Shown in pieces: positions 10,120 to 17,835 of a stretch of 25,348 nucleotides of DNA. Below the pieces are notes generated by a model. The model worked only from the letters and a program-made list of their open reading frames with translations, made no database searches and had not been told where the DNA came from. Position 1 is the first letter of the stretch. Each line of letters starts with the position of its first letter. The stretch comes from an uncultured Armatimonadota bacterium (GTDB lineage Bacteria > Armatimonadota > Armatimonadia > Armatimonadales > Armatimonadaceae): positions 1-25,348 of the forward strand of contig CAIRTT010000106.1 of NCBI GenBank assembly GCA_903881535.1, in the 5' to 3' direction. Both the position numbers and the translations under genes were made by a program.

Positions 10120-10169
10120 CAAATTCACTCGGTTCTGGTGGATACAAAATGTACCCAGACGTTGCTTTC

Positions 10170-10178
10170 ATTCTACCA
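10170..10178 (-). promoter_or_regulatory. Candidate extended -10 promoter for acnA-lipA-tamB
   Basis: Read on the minus strand, TGGTAGAAT gives a -10 hexamer TAGAAT preceded by the extended TGn motif, about 50 nt upstream of the acnA ATG. No good -35 hexamer is present at 17-18 bp; TTGCCG is at 20 bp. The call rests on motif match and position only. Confidence 0.4.
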
Positions 10179-10221
10179 AGTGCTACACGAAAACCCGGCA
10201 ATTCCAGATGTGACATTCTGG

Positions 10222-11079
10222 ATGTGGTTTGATGCACCTGTGGTAATCCGCGGTACGGTTGGCTTCATTATCCGGTACATTCAGGCTCGCCTGATGGGCC
10301 TGCGGGTCTCCCGTCAGCCACCTCGATTATCATCCCACCCTGATGTGACGTGGTTTGTTACCACCCGTGACTTACCGGGGCCGCTGTTGCACACGCTGGC
10401 CACGGGCATCTCCAAGACTCGCTACCCACGCTTGCGCATCGTGGTGCTTGATTGCGGGCATACAAAGCCGGCACAGACTGTTGTTGACCGCATCGGGGAT
10501 GACCGGGTATCGGTTGTGATGGCGCATCGCACGCAGCCGGAGTGGTACAGCTGGATTTGCAGCCATGTCACGACGGACATTTTTGTTGTCACGCACGATG
10601 ACATGCACTTTGTAGCATCGGATTGGGTGGCGGATCTTGTGCTGCCCATCGTGAGTGATCAATCGGTTGGCTGTGTTTGCGGCGAGGCATTTCCAGTCCG
10701 GTTGGCCACGGTGGAACCCAGTGGTGAGCGTGTCGATATCACGTATGGGCTTTCGACCTGGCTGTGGGCGGCTCGCCGGGCTGCCGTTATGAACCACTGC
10801 AACGACTTCTCGTTTTCAAAGCGCGGTGCCGTTCGTAATGGCTGCATTGAAGTTTGGGATCAGGGTGGCCTTTGGCTGGAAAGCCTGACAGCTGATGGCT
10901 GGCGTGTGGTGTTCGAAAGCAAAGCGGAGCGCCGGAAGTGGCAGCACTTTGAGAATTTTGATTGGACGCGTGAGAGTGGTGATGAGGGGTATGGGCGCCT
11001 GAAGCAAGTACAACGCAGCATCATCTCGATGCTTGCTCAGGCCCACTTGGTTGCGCTGAAGGCACGCAAGCGGGCATAG
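10222..11079 (+). CDS. Glycosyltransferase-like protein (GT-A fold, family 2-like)
   Basis: From the ATG at 10222 the protein has 285 residues. Residues about 41-130 look like the nucleotide-sugar half of a GT-A glycosyltransferase: a strand-forming DVTWFVTTRD, a LRIVVLDCGH segment where a second strand and acidic residue are expected, and FVVTHDDMHF (about 121-130), whose DDM sits where the metal-binding DxD motif belongs. A later DQGGLWLESLTADGWRVVFE segment resembles the acceptor-side region of such enzymes. There is no signal peptide or obvious membrane span. The open frame extends upstream to 9925, but that overlaps acnA and its divergent promoter, so a later start is needed. GTG at 10210 and ATG at 10294 are alternatives, and none has a clear ribosome-binding site. 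Donor and acceptor are unknown, and the family assignment is tentative. Confidence 0.6.
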   Translation: MWFDAPVVIRGTVGFIIRYIQARLMGLRVSRQPPRLSSHPDVTWFVTTRDLPGPLLHTLATGISKTRYPRLRIVVLDCGHTKPAQTVVDRIGDDRVSVVMAHRTQPEWYSWICSHVTTDIFVVTHDDMHFVASDWVADLVLPIVSDQSVGCVCGEAFPVRLATVEPSGERVDITYGLSTWLWAARRAAVMNHCNDFSFSKRGAVRNGCIEVWDQGGLWLESLTADGWRVVFESKAERRKWQHFENFDWTRESGDEGYGRLKQVQRSIISMLAQAHLVALKARKRA

Positions 11080-11093
11080 TTTTGATGAGGGTT

Positions 11094-11200
11094 CTCACCC
11101 AACCACTGGCAAAACGCCCCCAAACTCAGCCTCACGCTTTGGCGTTGTCCATACGCCCAAAATGAGACGCTGCTTACGGTCGGCTGTACGCCATATCCGT
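11094..11200 (-). pseudogene. Orphan 3' end of a second phytanoyl-CoA dioxygenase-family gene (107-bp diverged repeat)
   Basis: This stretch aligns without gaps to 11201-11307, the last 107 bp of the intact dioxygenase gene, with 14 mismatches by my count (about 87% identity). The reading frame is preserved through a stop at 11095-11097. Across the shared 22-residue core from ADRKQ to AEFG every difference is synonymous (six third-position changes), whereas amino-acid changes cluster at the two ends. That pattern suggests both copies once belonged to full genes under selection, and that the rest of this copy was later deleted. There is no start codon or upstream coding sequence, because it directly abuts the stop of the intact gene. 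Confidence 0.75.
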
Positions 11201-11201
11201 C

Positions 11202-11987
11202 TCACCCAACCACTGGCAAGACCATCCCAAACTCAGCTTCACGCTTTGGAGTTGTCCAAACACCCAAAATCAGACGTTGCTTACGGTCGGCTGCACGCCG
11301 TGTCCGATGAATAATGAACGGATGGTAAATCATCACATCCCCGCTTGACAGATAAGGTCTCACCGCTGTCAGGGGCACATACTTCTCCGCGCGTCGCCCA
11401 TGGTCGGCGATTCGGATGTCGTATTCATCTTCATCATCCCAGCGGAGATGGCTCCCCGGGCAGAGATCTGTTTCTGTACTGATCGTCAGCGTGTATTCAG
11501 CAACAACATAGGGTGGATTCTGGGCGTACTTTTTAATCATCGCCTGTTCATCGATGTCCGTCCCCACGATGGACTGGGTATCACGGTGCCAGTTGCCATT
11601 TCGGTTCTGACCGGATGGATTGAAGCGAAAGGTAACTTCCTTCAGGTAGGCATCCGGGCCCAAGATTTCCTGGATAACACGAACTACATCCGGGTCGTGA
11701 AGATAAGCCTCTAAGCTGGTTCTAAATCCTTCTGACATTAACAGCTGGGGATGCTCGAGAAACCCGGCAATGTACCCGTATTGCTTTGGATTTGGCGCGC
11801 GACCAATCTGTGGATCATGTTCCATCCACGCCGTCATCACGGGCTCAGCTGCTGCCGTAAGAAGATGTCCCTGTTCAGGGAGAAGAACATCCCGGAAGAC
11901 CAACACACCGTCATCGTGAAAATCATCTGCCTTTGGTGTCCGGTCGAGCCCATATGCATCGACCCCGGTGATCAATGTGCTACTCAT
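11202..11987 (-). CDS. Phytanoyl-CoA dioxygenase (PhyH) family Fe(II)/2-oxoglutarate oxygenase
   Basis: This 261-residue protein has the size and motifs of the PhyH family, non-haem iron oxygenases that couple 2-oxoglutarate decarboxylation to hydroxylation of a small molecule. The iron-binding HxD is H134-R-D136 in GNWHRDTQ. The distal histidine is probably H227 in YHPFIIHRTR (residues 221-230), with an arginine about 8-11 residues later as the 2-oxoglutarate ligand. A family-typical turn CPGSHLRWD lies between them, after about residue 175. The start ATG at 11987 has GAG 5 nt upstream. There is no signal peptide, so it is cytoplasmic. The substrate cannot be told; bacterial members act on varied metabolites. 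Directly downstream is a second copy of its own 3' end. Confidence 0.88.
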   Translation of the reverse strand: MSSTLITGVDAYGLDRTPKADDFHDDGVLVFRDVLLPEQGHLLTAAAEPVMTAWMEHDPQIGRAPNPKQYGYIAGFLEHPQLLMSEGFRTSLEAYLHDPDVVRVIQEILGPDAYLKEVTFRFNPSGQNRNGNWHRDTQSIVGTDIDEQAMIKKYAQNPPYVVAEYTLTISTETDLCPGSHLRWDDEDEYDIRIADHGRRAEKYVPLTAVRPYLSSGDVMIYHPFIIHRTRRAADRKQRLILGVWTTPKREAEFGMVLPVVG

Positions 11988-12100
11988 GGAATCTCGTTAC
12001 CATAACCGGAATGTGAATGCCAAGCTCACTGCGTTGAACAAAGCCTAACTGCGGAATTGTTGACAACAGCATGGGAACGAAACCGTTGGATGGATTTCAA

Positions 12101-12130
12101 TTGTCACTCTTTGATGTGGGGTGATAGACT
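12101..12130 (+). promoter_or_regulatory. Promoter of tRNA-Glu
   Basis: The -35 hexamer TTGTCA (12101-12106) and -10 hexamer TAGACT (12125-12130) are separated by 18 bp, with an extended TGA just before the -10. The mature tRNA starts 13 nt after the -10. Position and match to the primary sigma-factor consensus are both good. Confidence 0.65.
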
Positions 12131-12142
12131 GTGACCTGCCAC

Positions 12143-12216
12143 GGCCCGTTCGTCTAGTGGCCCAGGATGCCTCCCTCTCACGGAGGAGATCAGGGGTTCG
12201 AATCCCCTACGGGCTA
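12143..12216 (+). tRNA. tRNA-Glu, anticodon CTC
   Basis: The cloverleaf folds fully. The acceptor stem GGCCCGT pairs with ACGGGCT (one G-U pair at the end). The D-arm begins GTCTAGTGG. The anticodon stem CCTCC/GGAGG encloses the loop CTCTCAC with anticodon CTC. The T-arm is AGGGG-TTCGAAT-CCCCT. The sequence closely resembles bacterial tRNA-Glu throughout. CCA is not encoded; the sequence after discriminator A is TCA. It lies on plus, between the minus-strand dioxygenase gene and the signalling operon, with its own promoter and terminator. Confidence 0.97.
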
Positions 12217-12234
12217 TCAGAAGCCACTCACAAT
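12191..12234 (+). repeat. 44-bp direct repeat, copy 1 (tRNA-Glu 3' end and terminator left arm)
   Basis: This copy runs from the T-arm of tRNA-Glu through the acceptor stem and 18 bases beyond. It matches 12292-12335 at 43 of 44 positions, with a single G/A difference. Duplicated tRNA 3' ends are the usual footprint of tyrosine-recombinase integration, but the second copy is only 101 bp away. Confidence 0.9.
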
Positions 12235-12251
12235 TGCTGAGTGGTTTTTTG
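12221..12251 (+). terminator. Rho-independent terminator of tRNA-Glu
   Basis: CCACTCA (12224-12230) and TGAGTGG (12238-12244) form a perfect 7-bp stem around a 7-nt loop, followed directly by six T residues. Weaker pairs (G-U, A-T) extend the base. It starts five bases after the tRNA. Confidence 0.85.
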
Positions 12252-12291
12252 CTTTTCAGGGGAACCAACAAAACGACAGCGCAGCCAGAAG

Positions 12292-12335
12292 CAGGGGTTC
12301 GAATCCCCTACGGGCTATCAGAAACCACTCACAAT
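12292..12335 (+). repeat. 44-bp direct repeat, copy 2 (detached tRNA-Glu 3' fragment)
   Basis: This copy repeats the T-arm, 3' acceptor strand and terminator left arm of the tRNA-Glu upstream, but lacks the 5' two thirds of a tRNA and the right arm of the terminator. It cannot make a tRNA. It ends 21 bp from the stop of the convergent STAS gene. The 57 bp between the copies hold only the rest of the terminator and no recognisable gene. Confidence 0.88.
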
Positions 12336-12356
12336 AGGCCACGCGGACTACACGTT

Positions 12357-12719
12357 CTAGCTACCAAATGCAGCTATCGCCGCATTTACATCCTCATGGA
12401 TTCCAATAATCTTAGGGAGTCGTACCAAATCAAACATCACCATCACGCGCTGTTGCACCGAGCAGATCTTAAGATCACCGCCACTTGCCGTGAGGTCCCG
12501 AACACACGACAAAATGGCTCCGAGACCGCTGGAGTCGACAAATGCGACATTTGAGAGGTCAAGAATGACATTCTCTGCTTCGCCGATAGCTGACGATATC
12601 TGCTGTTTGAACAATGGAACGGTACTCAAATCGAGGCGCACGGTGACGTCTGCGGCATCGTTGCCAGCAATCGCCACAGAACGAATCCGCGGGCTGAAAT
12701 CCTGTGACATCAGTTTCAT
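12357..12719 (-). CDS. STAS-domain anti-sigma factor antagonist
   Basis: This 120-residue single-domain protein is of the SpoIIAA/RsbV type. The phosphorylation motif DSSGLG lies at residues 62-67, after the typical strand NVILDLSNVAFV; by analogy with SpoIIAA, S64 is the expected phosphoserine. In partner switching the unphosphorylated STAS protein binds and titrates a regulatory partner, a kinase phosphorylates it and a PP2C phosphatase reactivates it. Both activities are encoded by the gene 39 bp upstream on the same strand. I chose the ATG at 12719 because AAAGG lies 7 nt upstream; an upstream TTG at 12740 would place that motif inside the coding region. No partner sigma factor is encoded nearby except the ECF factor about 11 kb away, and no link between them is shown. 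Confidence 0.93.
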   Translation of the reverse strand: MKLMSQDFSPRIRSVAIAGNDAADVTVRLDLSTVPLFKQQISSAIGEAENVILDLSNVAFVDSSGLGAILSCVRDLTASGGDLKICSVQQRVMVMFDLVRLPKIIGIHEDVNAAIAAFGS

Positions 12720-12758
12720 TCTGTTACCTTTATTCACCAAACTTGTTTGTCAAACACA

Positions 12759-14978
12759 CTAGGAAGCGTCTTCTGAGACGATTCCGGTTTTGCGCTGCAG
12801 TGTAAGGATGTTATAGCCGAGAGGATTGCGAACAAGAGCGACATCCTGGAAACACCGCCGCAAAATCATCCAACCATAACCGCGTTCGCGGTTGTCTTCA
12901 ATACTAATCTCTTTGATCGGCGGTTCAGCATATTCCCGCCCTCGGTCGCAAATCACAATTTCTATATCGGTTATCCTAGCTTCGATTTCCAGTTGAATTC
13001 TCTGGTTTGCTTGAAAGAGAAGTCCATGTTCCACGATATTGTTGACGGCTTCGGTAACGCCAATGATGACTGCATGGCGGTCGTAGTCCGTAATGCCGGG
13101 AACATCTCTGAGATACGTCTCGAGGAAATCTGCGAAACCAATCCGCTCCGATGACTCGACAGGAAACTCACAGTAAGCACGCTCTTTACGGACAACAACA
13201 CAGCTGGGAGCCTCATCGATTTTGACAACGACAATCGTAATATCGTCATCGATACGCTCACCCGTCCAAACCATCACGGCTTTTGCGAGAGCATTTGCGA
13301 TTTGCTCGGAGTCGTAGCGGGAAAGTACGCCATCAACAGAAACCTGCTCAACGCGATCCTTGCCAAACGGAACATCATCCGGATTCACAGCCTCCGTCAC
13401 GCCATCCGAGAAGAAGATATAGACATCCCCCGGCTCGACCTGATGGCTGTTTTGCATGTAAAACTCGCGGTCAGCCAGGCCAAGTGGGACGTTGTCACCC
13501 GACAACCAATGCGGCCGGTTACCATCCCGAATGCGCAATATTGGTGTATGACCAGCATCCACAATCGTGATATCCGTGACGGAATCAGCACCATCCCGGC
13601 GCTCAAATGCCGCATATGTCAGCGTCACAAAGCTGTCCAGTGTCATCAGCTGCGGGGTGAGAACCGACTGTAATCCACCGACAATTTCCTGTGGCTCGGG
13701 GTGCCTACCAAAGAGCATCGTCCGTTCCTGCAGCCGTCGCACAACCCTGTGGAGCTGGCCCTTGACCGCAGAACCTACCATCGCGGCGGTGACGCCCTTG
13801 CCCATGACATCCCCAACCACAATGTCAAAGCGGTCATTAAACGTAACAAAATCGCAGTAATCGCCCGTGACGGCCGTGAAGCCCATGATACACACGCCGA
13901 CATCCATGCCATGCGGTGTCAGGACGGGTTTACGTCGAAGGAGCAGACTGTTTTGGATGACCGCGCTGATTTCGGCTTCCCGGCGCCGAGCCACCTCCAG
14001 CGCATCGTGGGCAGATTTACGCTCCGCCTCAGCCAGAACCCGTGCTTTGTCAGCCCGCCATGTGACGATGATGTTGCCACAAGCCGCAAGGAATGGCTCA
14101 AGGAACTCCACCATCTCAAGGTCATAGCCTTGCGGGCGGTTTGAGAGGCCAATCATGCCTACGAGCTCACCGCTATGGTGAATGGGAAGTCCGCAAAAGC
14201 GATCTAGCGGGGGATGCCCGGGAGGCAGACCGCCACGTCGAGGGTCTGTTGCTGTGTCATTGGAGATGACAACTTCCCCTGTTGTCAGCATCGCCCCAAA
14301 GAGAGTCTTCAGGTTTTTGAACTCAAGATTTGGTGCCATCGCATCGTAGATGGCACGCATTTCTTCGTTCCATGCGATGTTCGTGAGGGCATATGTTCGG
14401 ATATAGGGTTCGCCGGTTGGTTCATAGAGAACTTCACTGACAAAGCCATATTCAGATTCCGTGATGTCCAGGACTTCATTGAGCACGATGGCAAATGTTT
14501 CGTCAACATTTCCTTCACGGATGTACTGCTGGCTTGCGGTGGAAATGGCACGGAAGAGGCGATCAGAGCGCTCGATGTGTTGTTCCGCCAGCTTACGGTC
14601 CGTCAGGTCACGTAGAGATGCGACGTAAATCATTTCGCCATCCACGGCGCTTACCGTGAGCTCAACGGGAAAGATAACACCTGCACTTGTTTGGGCGATG
14701 AGCTCAAGGCGCTTACCAAGGATTGGACCGATTCCGGACTCGCGGAGGTAGGCCATACCGGCAAGGTGCCCTGCACGATGCTGCTCGGGAATAATCATCT
14801 CGTGTAGATAATTCCCCACTGCAACGGCACGTGACCAGCCAAACATTTCCTCAGCAGAACGGTTGAACTCGATGATTGTGCTGTCGCTATCAATCGCAAT
14901 GATGGCGTCCATCGAGTGGTCAAGCACAGATCTGAGGAGGGTATGTTCCCGCTTGATTAGAAAGTTGTCGAGAGGCAT
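12759..14978 (-). CDS. PAS-GAF-PP2C phosphatase fused to RsbW-like HATPase kinase
   Basis: The protein has 739 residues from the ATG at 14978. An upstream in-frame start would overlap the preceding gene. The domains in order are PAS (about 14-130), GAF (about 140-305), a charged helical linker (about 308-345), a SpoIIE-type PP2C phosphatase (about 350-590) and an RsbW/SpoIIAB-like ATPase (about 600-735). PP2C metal ligands appear intact: D390 in VVGDVMGKG, D525 in FFSDGVTEA, and the DDD at 577-579. The ATPase keeps its N-box (E643, N647), a DRG at 678-680 and a glycine-rich GYG at 700-702. The protein should therefore both dephosphorylate and phosphorylate a STAS partner, very likely the product of the next gene. 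Pseudomonas HsbR combines receiver, PP2C and HATPase modules in a similar way; here PAS and GAF replace the receiver. It starts 7 bp after the SARP gene, so translational coupling is likely. Confidence 0.93.
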   Translation of the reverse strand: MPLDNFLIKREHTLLRSVLDHSMDAIIAIDSDSTIIEFNRSAEEMFGWSRAVAVGNYLHEMIIPEQHRAGHLAGMAYLRESGIGPILGKRLELIAQTSAGVIFPVELTVSAVDGEMIYVASLRDLTDRKLAEQHIERSDRLFRAISTASQQYIREGNVDETFAIVLNEVLDITESEYGFVSEVLYEPTGEPYIRTYALTNIAWNEEMRAIYDAMAPNLEFKNLKTLFGAMLTTGEVVISNDTATDPRRGGLPPGHPPLDRFCGLPIHHSGELVGMIGLSNRPQGYDLEMVEFLEPFLAACGNIIVTWRADKARVLAEAERKSAHDALEVARRREAEISAVIQNSLLLRRKPVLTPHGMDVGVCIMGFTAVTGDYCDFVTFNDRFDIVVGDVMGKGVTAAMVGSAVKGQLHRVVRRLQERTMLFGRHPEPQEIVGGLQSVLTPQLMTLDSFVTLTYAAFERRDGADSVTDITIVDAGHTPILRIRDGNRPHWLSGDNVPLGLADREFYMQNSHQVEPGDVYIFFSDGVTEAVNPDDVPFGKDRVEQVSVDGVLSRYDSEQIANALAKAVMVWTGERIDDDITIVVVKIDEAPSCVVVRKERAYCEFPVESSERIGFADFLETYLRDVPGITDYDRHAVIIGVTEAVNNIVEHGLLFQANQRIQLEIEARITDIEIVICDRGREYAEPPIKEISIEDNRERGYGWMILRRCFQDVALVRNPLGYNILTLQRKTGIVSEDAS

Positions 14979-14985
14979 AGAACGC

Positions 14986-17283
14986 TTAGTCTTCCCAAAT
15001 ACCGACCAGCTGGCGTCCTTCCTTTCGCATCGTAGCGGCATAGGACTGCCATCGTTCAGCCCACTTCACGCCGGTGATATCACGCTCTGCTACGCAGGTG
15101 TCTCTACCATCAGCAAGGAGGCGTACGGCCGTGCGAGGATGTCCAAGGAGTGTGTCGAGAACTCCAAGACGTACCATGATGCGGCCAGTGGCTTCCTGTG
15201 GGTCCGTTTGAACCAGACGAGTGTACCGCTCCTCCTGCAAAAATGGTGTATTCGCATCTATCAGGGCGATTTCTTCCATCCCCCACTGAGCCAGCAGGAC
15301 ATCTCCATAGGAAAGAGCCGCATCCACAAAGCGTGCCGCAGATTCCGCACGTCCGCGGGCAACCAGCTGCTTGTGTACAACCAGATCCGCATATGCCAGC
15401 CTTAGTCGCAGCTCGGCTGAAATGTCCGGATAGAGTCCAAGTGCTGCCAGGGACACTTCTTTCGCCTGGATGGGTTGATATGTTCGCATCAGCCACCAGA
15501 CCCGCACCAGGTGGATACGTGCCGCTATATCCACCGCCTTATTTGCCAATGTTTCTTCGGCGATAGTAAGCGCCTTTAGCGCGCTGGTGATGTCTCCATA
15601 GGCAAACATCCACTCTGCAACTCCAAGGGCAGATCGGTGCAAGCGAGGTGAATCAAAGCGTGCCTGTGCTTGGTCAAAGAACCAGACAACTATTTCGTAA
15701 TCCAGTGATGAAAACCCGGCCCCATGGTAGATGACAAGGGCATCCCATATTGCAGAGATTAACCGGTCTGTTGCTTCATCAACGCATGGCTGAAGGTCAT
15801 GACCAATCAGTGCAGCGACCGGTGTATGGAGACGATAGATGAGGCCTTGCGGCGTGGATGCACTGGACATCGCGCCAATGGAGACAAGGCGTGTCAAGCG
15901 TTCGGTAGCATCCGGGCCGAGGATGGCAAGTGCCAACCGCTGCGGAACCAAGGCGGGGAGAATGGACAGGCGTGCAACATCTCGTAGATCAACGCCATCA
16001 AACAGTTCCATAAGAATGTCACTCACCGAGGCATCTTCTGGACCGAATTTCTCCAGCCGTGCTGCGACAGGAGCTGGACCTTCGTGTGAAATCCGTGCTG
16101 CAGCAACTTGCAATAGCAAAGGCGATTTTGCACAAACGGATGTGATTCTCGCGATTGCGTTAACTGCAGTCGGGCGAATGATGAAGCCAGGGTCCACAAG
16201 CTGGATACGGGAGAGGAGCAGCGCAACAGCATCGGCGCGGACAAGTTCCGGGGCTCCCCAATTTTCATTTACAGCCGGCATCGGAGGCACGTGGATGTGA
16301 ACAGCAGCGAGCCCGGGAATTGGGTGACGGCTCGTAACGAGGATGTGGATTCCGGGAAGACCGCAGGCTTCCAAAATGCCCTTTGGATCCGGTGCACGGT
16401 CAAGACCATCCAGCCAAACAAGGCGATATGGAGGCATATAAAGAATGCGGTCCATCGGCCTGTCATTATACGAACGCGGCCCTTCGAGCATCACCTTGAT
16501 GCGTTGACTAAACCCTTCCGCGGATGTCTGGGATGTGATGTCGACCCGAATGATTTTGTGATCCCAAAACGGTTCAATCCGCCGGCAGATTTCGAGCGCA
16601 AGGCGTGTTTTACCACTTCCCTCAGGCCCGAACAGGATTGTGCATCCGATCATGTCTGGAGGCGTAAGGCGCGCGGAAATGGCTTTGAGCAGCTGCTCAC
16701 GACCGACAAATGGACCATGTGGCCGCGGGATGTACGCTCGTTCATCGGTTATTTGACGGAGGTCGTCGGTGATGATGACATCCTGGCCCGTGGCGGCCTC
16801 GATGCGATTTTGCCAGTACGTGCGGGTTTCGACGACCCATTCGTCGTACCAGCCCTCACAGAATTCGGCATCCTTGCCTACAGCGATTTGTGCATGATCG
16901 AGATTTCGGAGTGCGTGATCAAGGCTATCAATATCGATTGTTGCCGCATCCCGATTGAATTTCAATGTCTGACGTGTAACTTCGAGGACCGAGCCGGAGT
17001 CGAGTTCGGATGGCTCAAGGAGTTTACGTGCCTGGCTTAGAGCAACGCGGAAGCGGTTGCGCTGTTCATCGAAGTCGGCATTTGGCCACAGCATTTCTGC
17101 CAGCTTGTCGCGTGAGTGATTGCGATCAGAGTGATAGGCGAGGTAGGCAACAAGGACGGAGGCATGGCGCGTAGGAAAGCGCAATATGACTCCGGCAGTG
17201 TCGGTGAGTGAAAACACACCTAGAAAGCGAATGCGAATTCGCTGGCGAATAGCGATGTATTCAAGACTGTGACGGTCAGGCAT
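14986..17283 (-). CDS. SARP/BTAD-type transcriptional regulator with STAND ATPase and helical C-terminus
   Basis: This 765-residue protein resembles AfsR/SARP-family regulators. Residues about 15-110 form an OmpR-like winged-helix domain with the SARP-typical RDKLAEMLWPNADFDEQRNR segment. A short BTAD-like helical part follows to about 165. A nucleotide-binding module starts at PFVGREQLLKA (about 191): Walker A GPEGSGKT at 219-226, Walker B LVWLDGLD at 288-295, and a sensor-like ILVTSRHP at 314-321. The C-terminal 350 residues are alanine- and leucine-rich helices compatible with a TPR-like solenoid. STAND proteins act as ATP-driven switches, so this is probably a DNA-binding activator gated by an unknown ligand. 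The start ATG has GAGG 5 nt upstream. It is the second gene of the signalling operon. The target promoters are unknown. Confidence 0.85.
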   Translation of the reverse strand: MPDRHSLEYIAIRQRIRIRFLGVFSLTDTAGVILRFPTRHASVLVAYLAYHSDRNHSRDKLAEMLWPNADFDEQRNRFRVALSQARKLLEPSELDSGSVLEVTRQTLKFNRDAATIDIDSLDHALRNLDHAQIAVGKDAEFCEGWYDEWVVETRTYWQNRIEAATGQDVIITDDLRQITDERAYIPRPHGPFVGREQLLKAISARLTPPDMIGCTILFGPEGSGKTRLALEICRRIEPFWDHKIIRVDITSQTSAEGFSQRIKVMLEGPRSYNDRPMDRILYMPPYRLVWLDGLDRAPDPKGILEACGLPGIHILVTSRHPIPGLAAVHIHVPPMPAVNENWGAPELVRADAVALLLSRIQLVDPGFIIRPTAVNAIARITSVCAKSPLLLQVAAARISHEGPAPVAARLEKFGPEDASVSDILMELFDGVDLRDVARLSILPALVPQRLALAILGPDATERLTRLVSIGAMSSASTPQGLIYRLHTPVAALIGHDLQPCVDEATDRLISAIWDALVIYHGAGFSSLDYEIVVWFFDQAQARFDSPRLHRSALGVAEWMFAYGDITSALKALTIAEETLANKAVDIAARIHLVRVWWLMRTYQPIQAKEVSLAALGLYPDISAELRLRLAYADLVVHKQLVARGRAESAARFVDAALSYGDVLLAQWGMEEIALIDANTPFLQEERYTRLVQTDPQEATGRIMVRLGVLDTLLGHPRTAVRLLADGRDTCVAERDITGVKWAERWQSYAATMRKEGRQLVGIWED

Positions 17284-17319
17284 GCGTGCCTCTTTTCTCG
17301 AGGCAGATTTGTGGCCAGT

Positions 17320-17742
17320 CTAGATGCTGTAAGTCGTTCTCGAACGCAGCAGTGTTGTGGGAGAAATCCGTCCCATGGCAACGAGAAGAACTGCTGGAAG
17401 CCGGTCGAGGCTCAGGAACGTGATGACACGGCCAATTATTGAGAGCGTTGGTATAAGGATGAGGCGTTCCGGGTTGCCCATCGATGCAGGAAGCTTTCGA
17501 AGGTCCCATTTTTCGACACGCAGTGTCGCTATCCGGAAGGCTGGAATCTGCGTGCCATCGGGATTGGCACCGAAGAGAGACCCGGTGAGCACCGGACCAC
17601 CATCCTCTAGCCAAATCAGACCCGCAAAAATCAACCCCACTGGTGCCAGCAAGGCAAGCAAGAGAATCATCATCAGGCGTACCGTCAAGCTTACGCCTAT
17701 CCGATGTTGCTGATTTGTTGATTGAGTTGTCATTCGCATCAT
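17320..17742 (-). CDS. Small membrane protein, unknown function
   Basis: From the ATG at 17742 the protein has 140 residues. It has a strong transmembrane segment at about 19-44 (VRLMMILLLALLAPVGLIFA) and a second, weaker hydrophobic stretch near 94-124. Between them is a polar region with SLFGANPDGTQIPAFRIATL. I do not recognise a family. A weak GGA lies 5 nt upstream of this ATG; starts at 17733 and 17775 are also possible. It ends 36 bp before the SARP gene on the same strand, so it is probably the first gene of the signalling operon and could be its membrane-side component. The alternative is an unrelated small gene. Coding potential is supported mainly by the clean hydrophobic pattern and by position. 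Confidence 0.6.
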   Translation of the reverse strand: MMRMTTQSTNQQHRIGVSLTVRLMMILLLALLAPVGLIFAGLIWLEDGGPVLTGSLFGANPDGTQIPAFRIATLRVEKWDLRKLPASMGNPERLILIPTLSIIGRVITFLSLDRLPAVLLVAMGRISPTTLLRSRTTYSI

Positions 17743-17835
17743 GGATATCCAATTCAGGCAGCATTGCCTGACCATAATGGAGTGTTCCCATGTTTCGCAA
17801 AATTATCATTAATACGTTACGCGATTGTGAAATAT

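Noticed and set aside
9925..10221. Upstream extension of the glycosyltransferase-like frame
   Set aside because: It overlaps the start of acnA and its promoter, and the predicted residues show no glycosyltransferase pattern; recognisable features begin only after about 10340.
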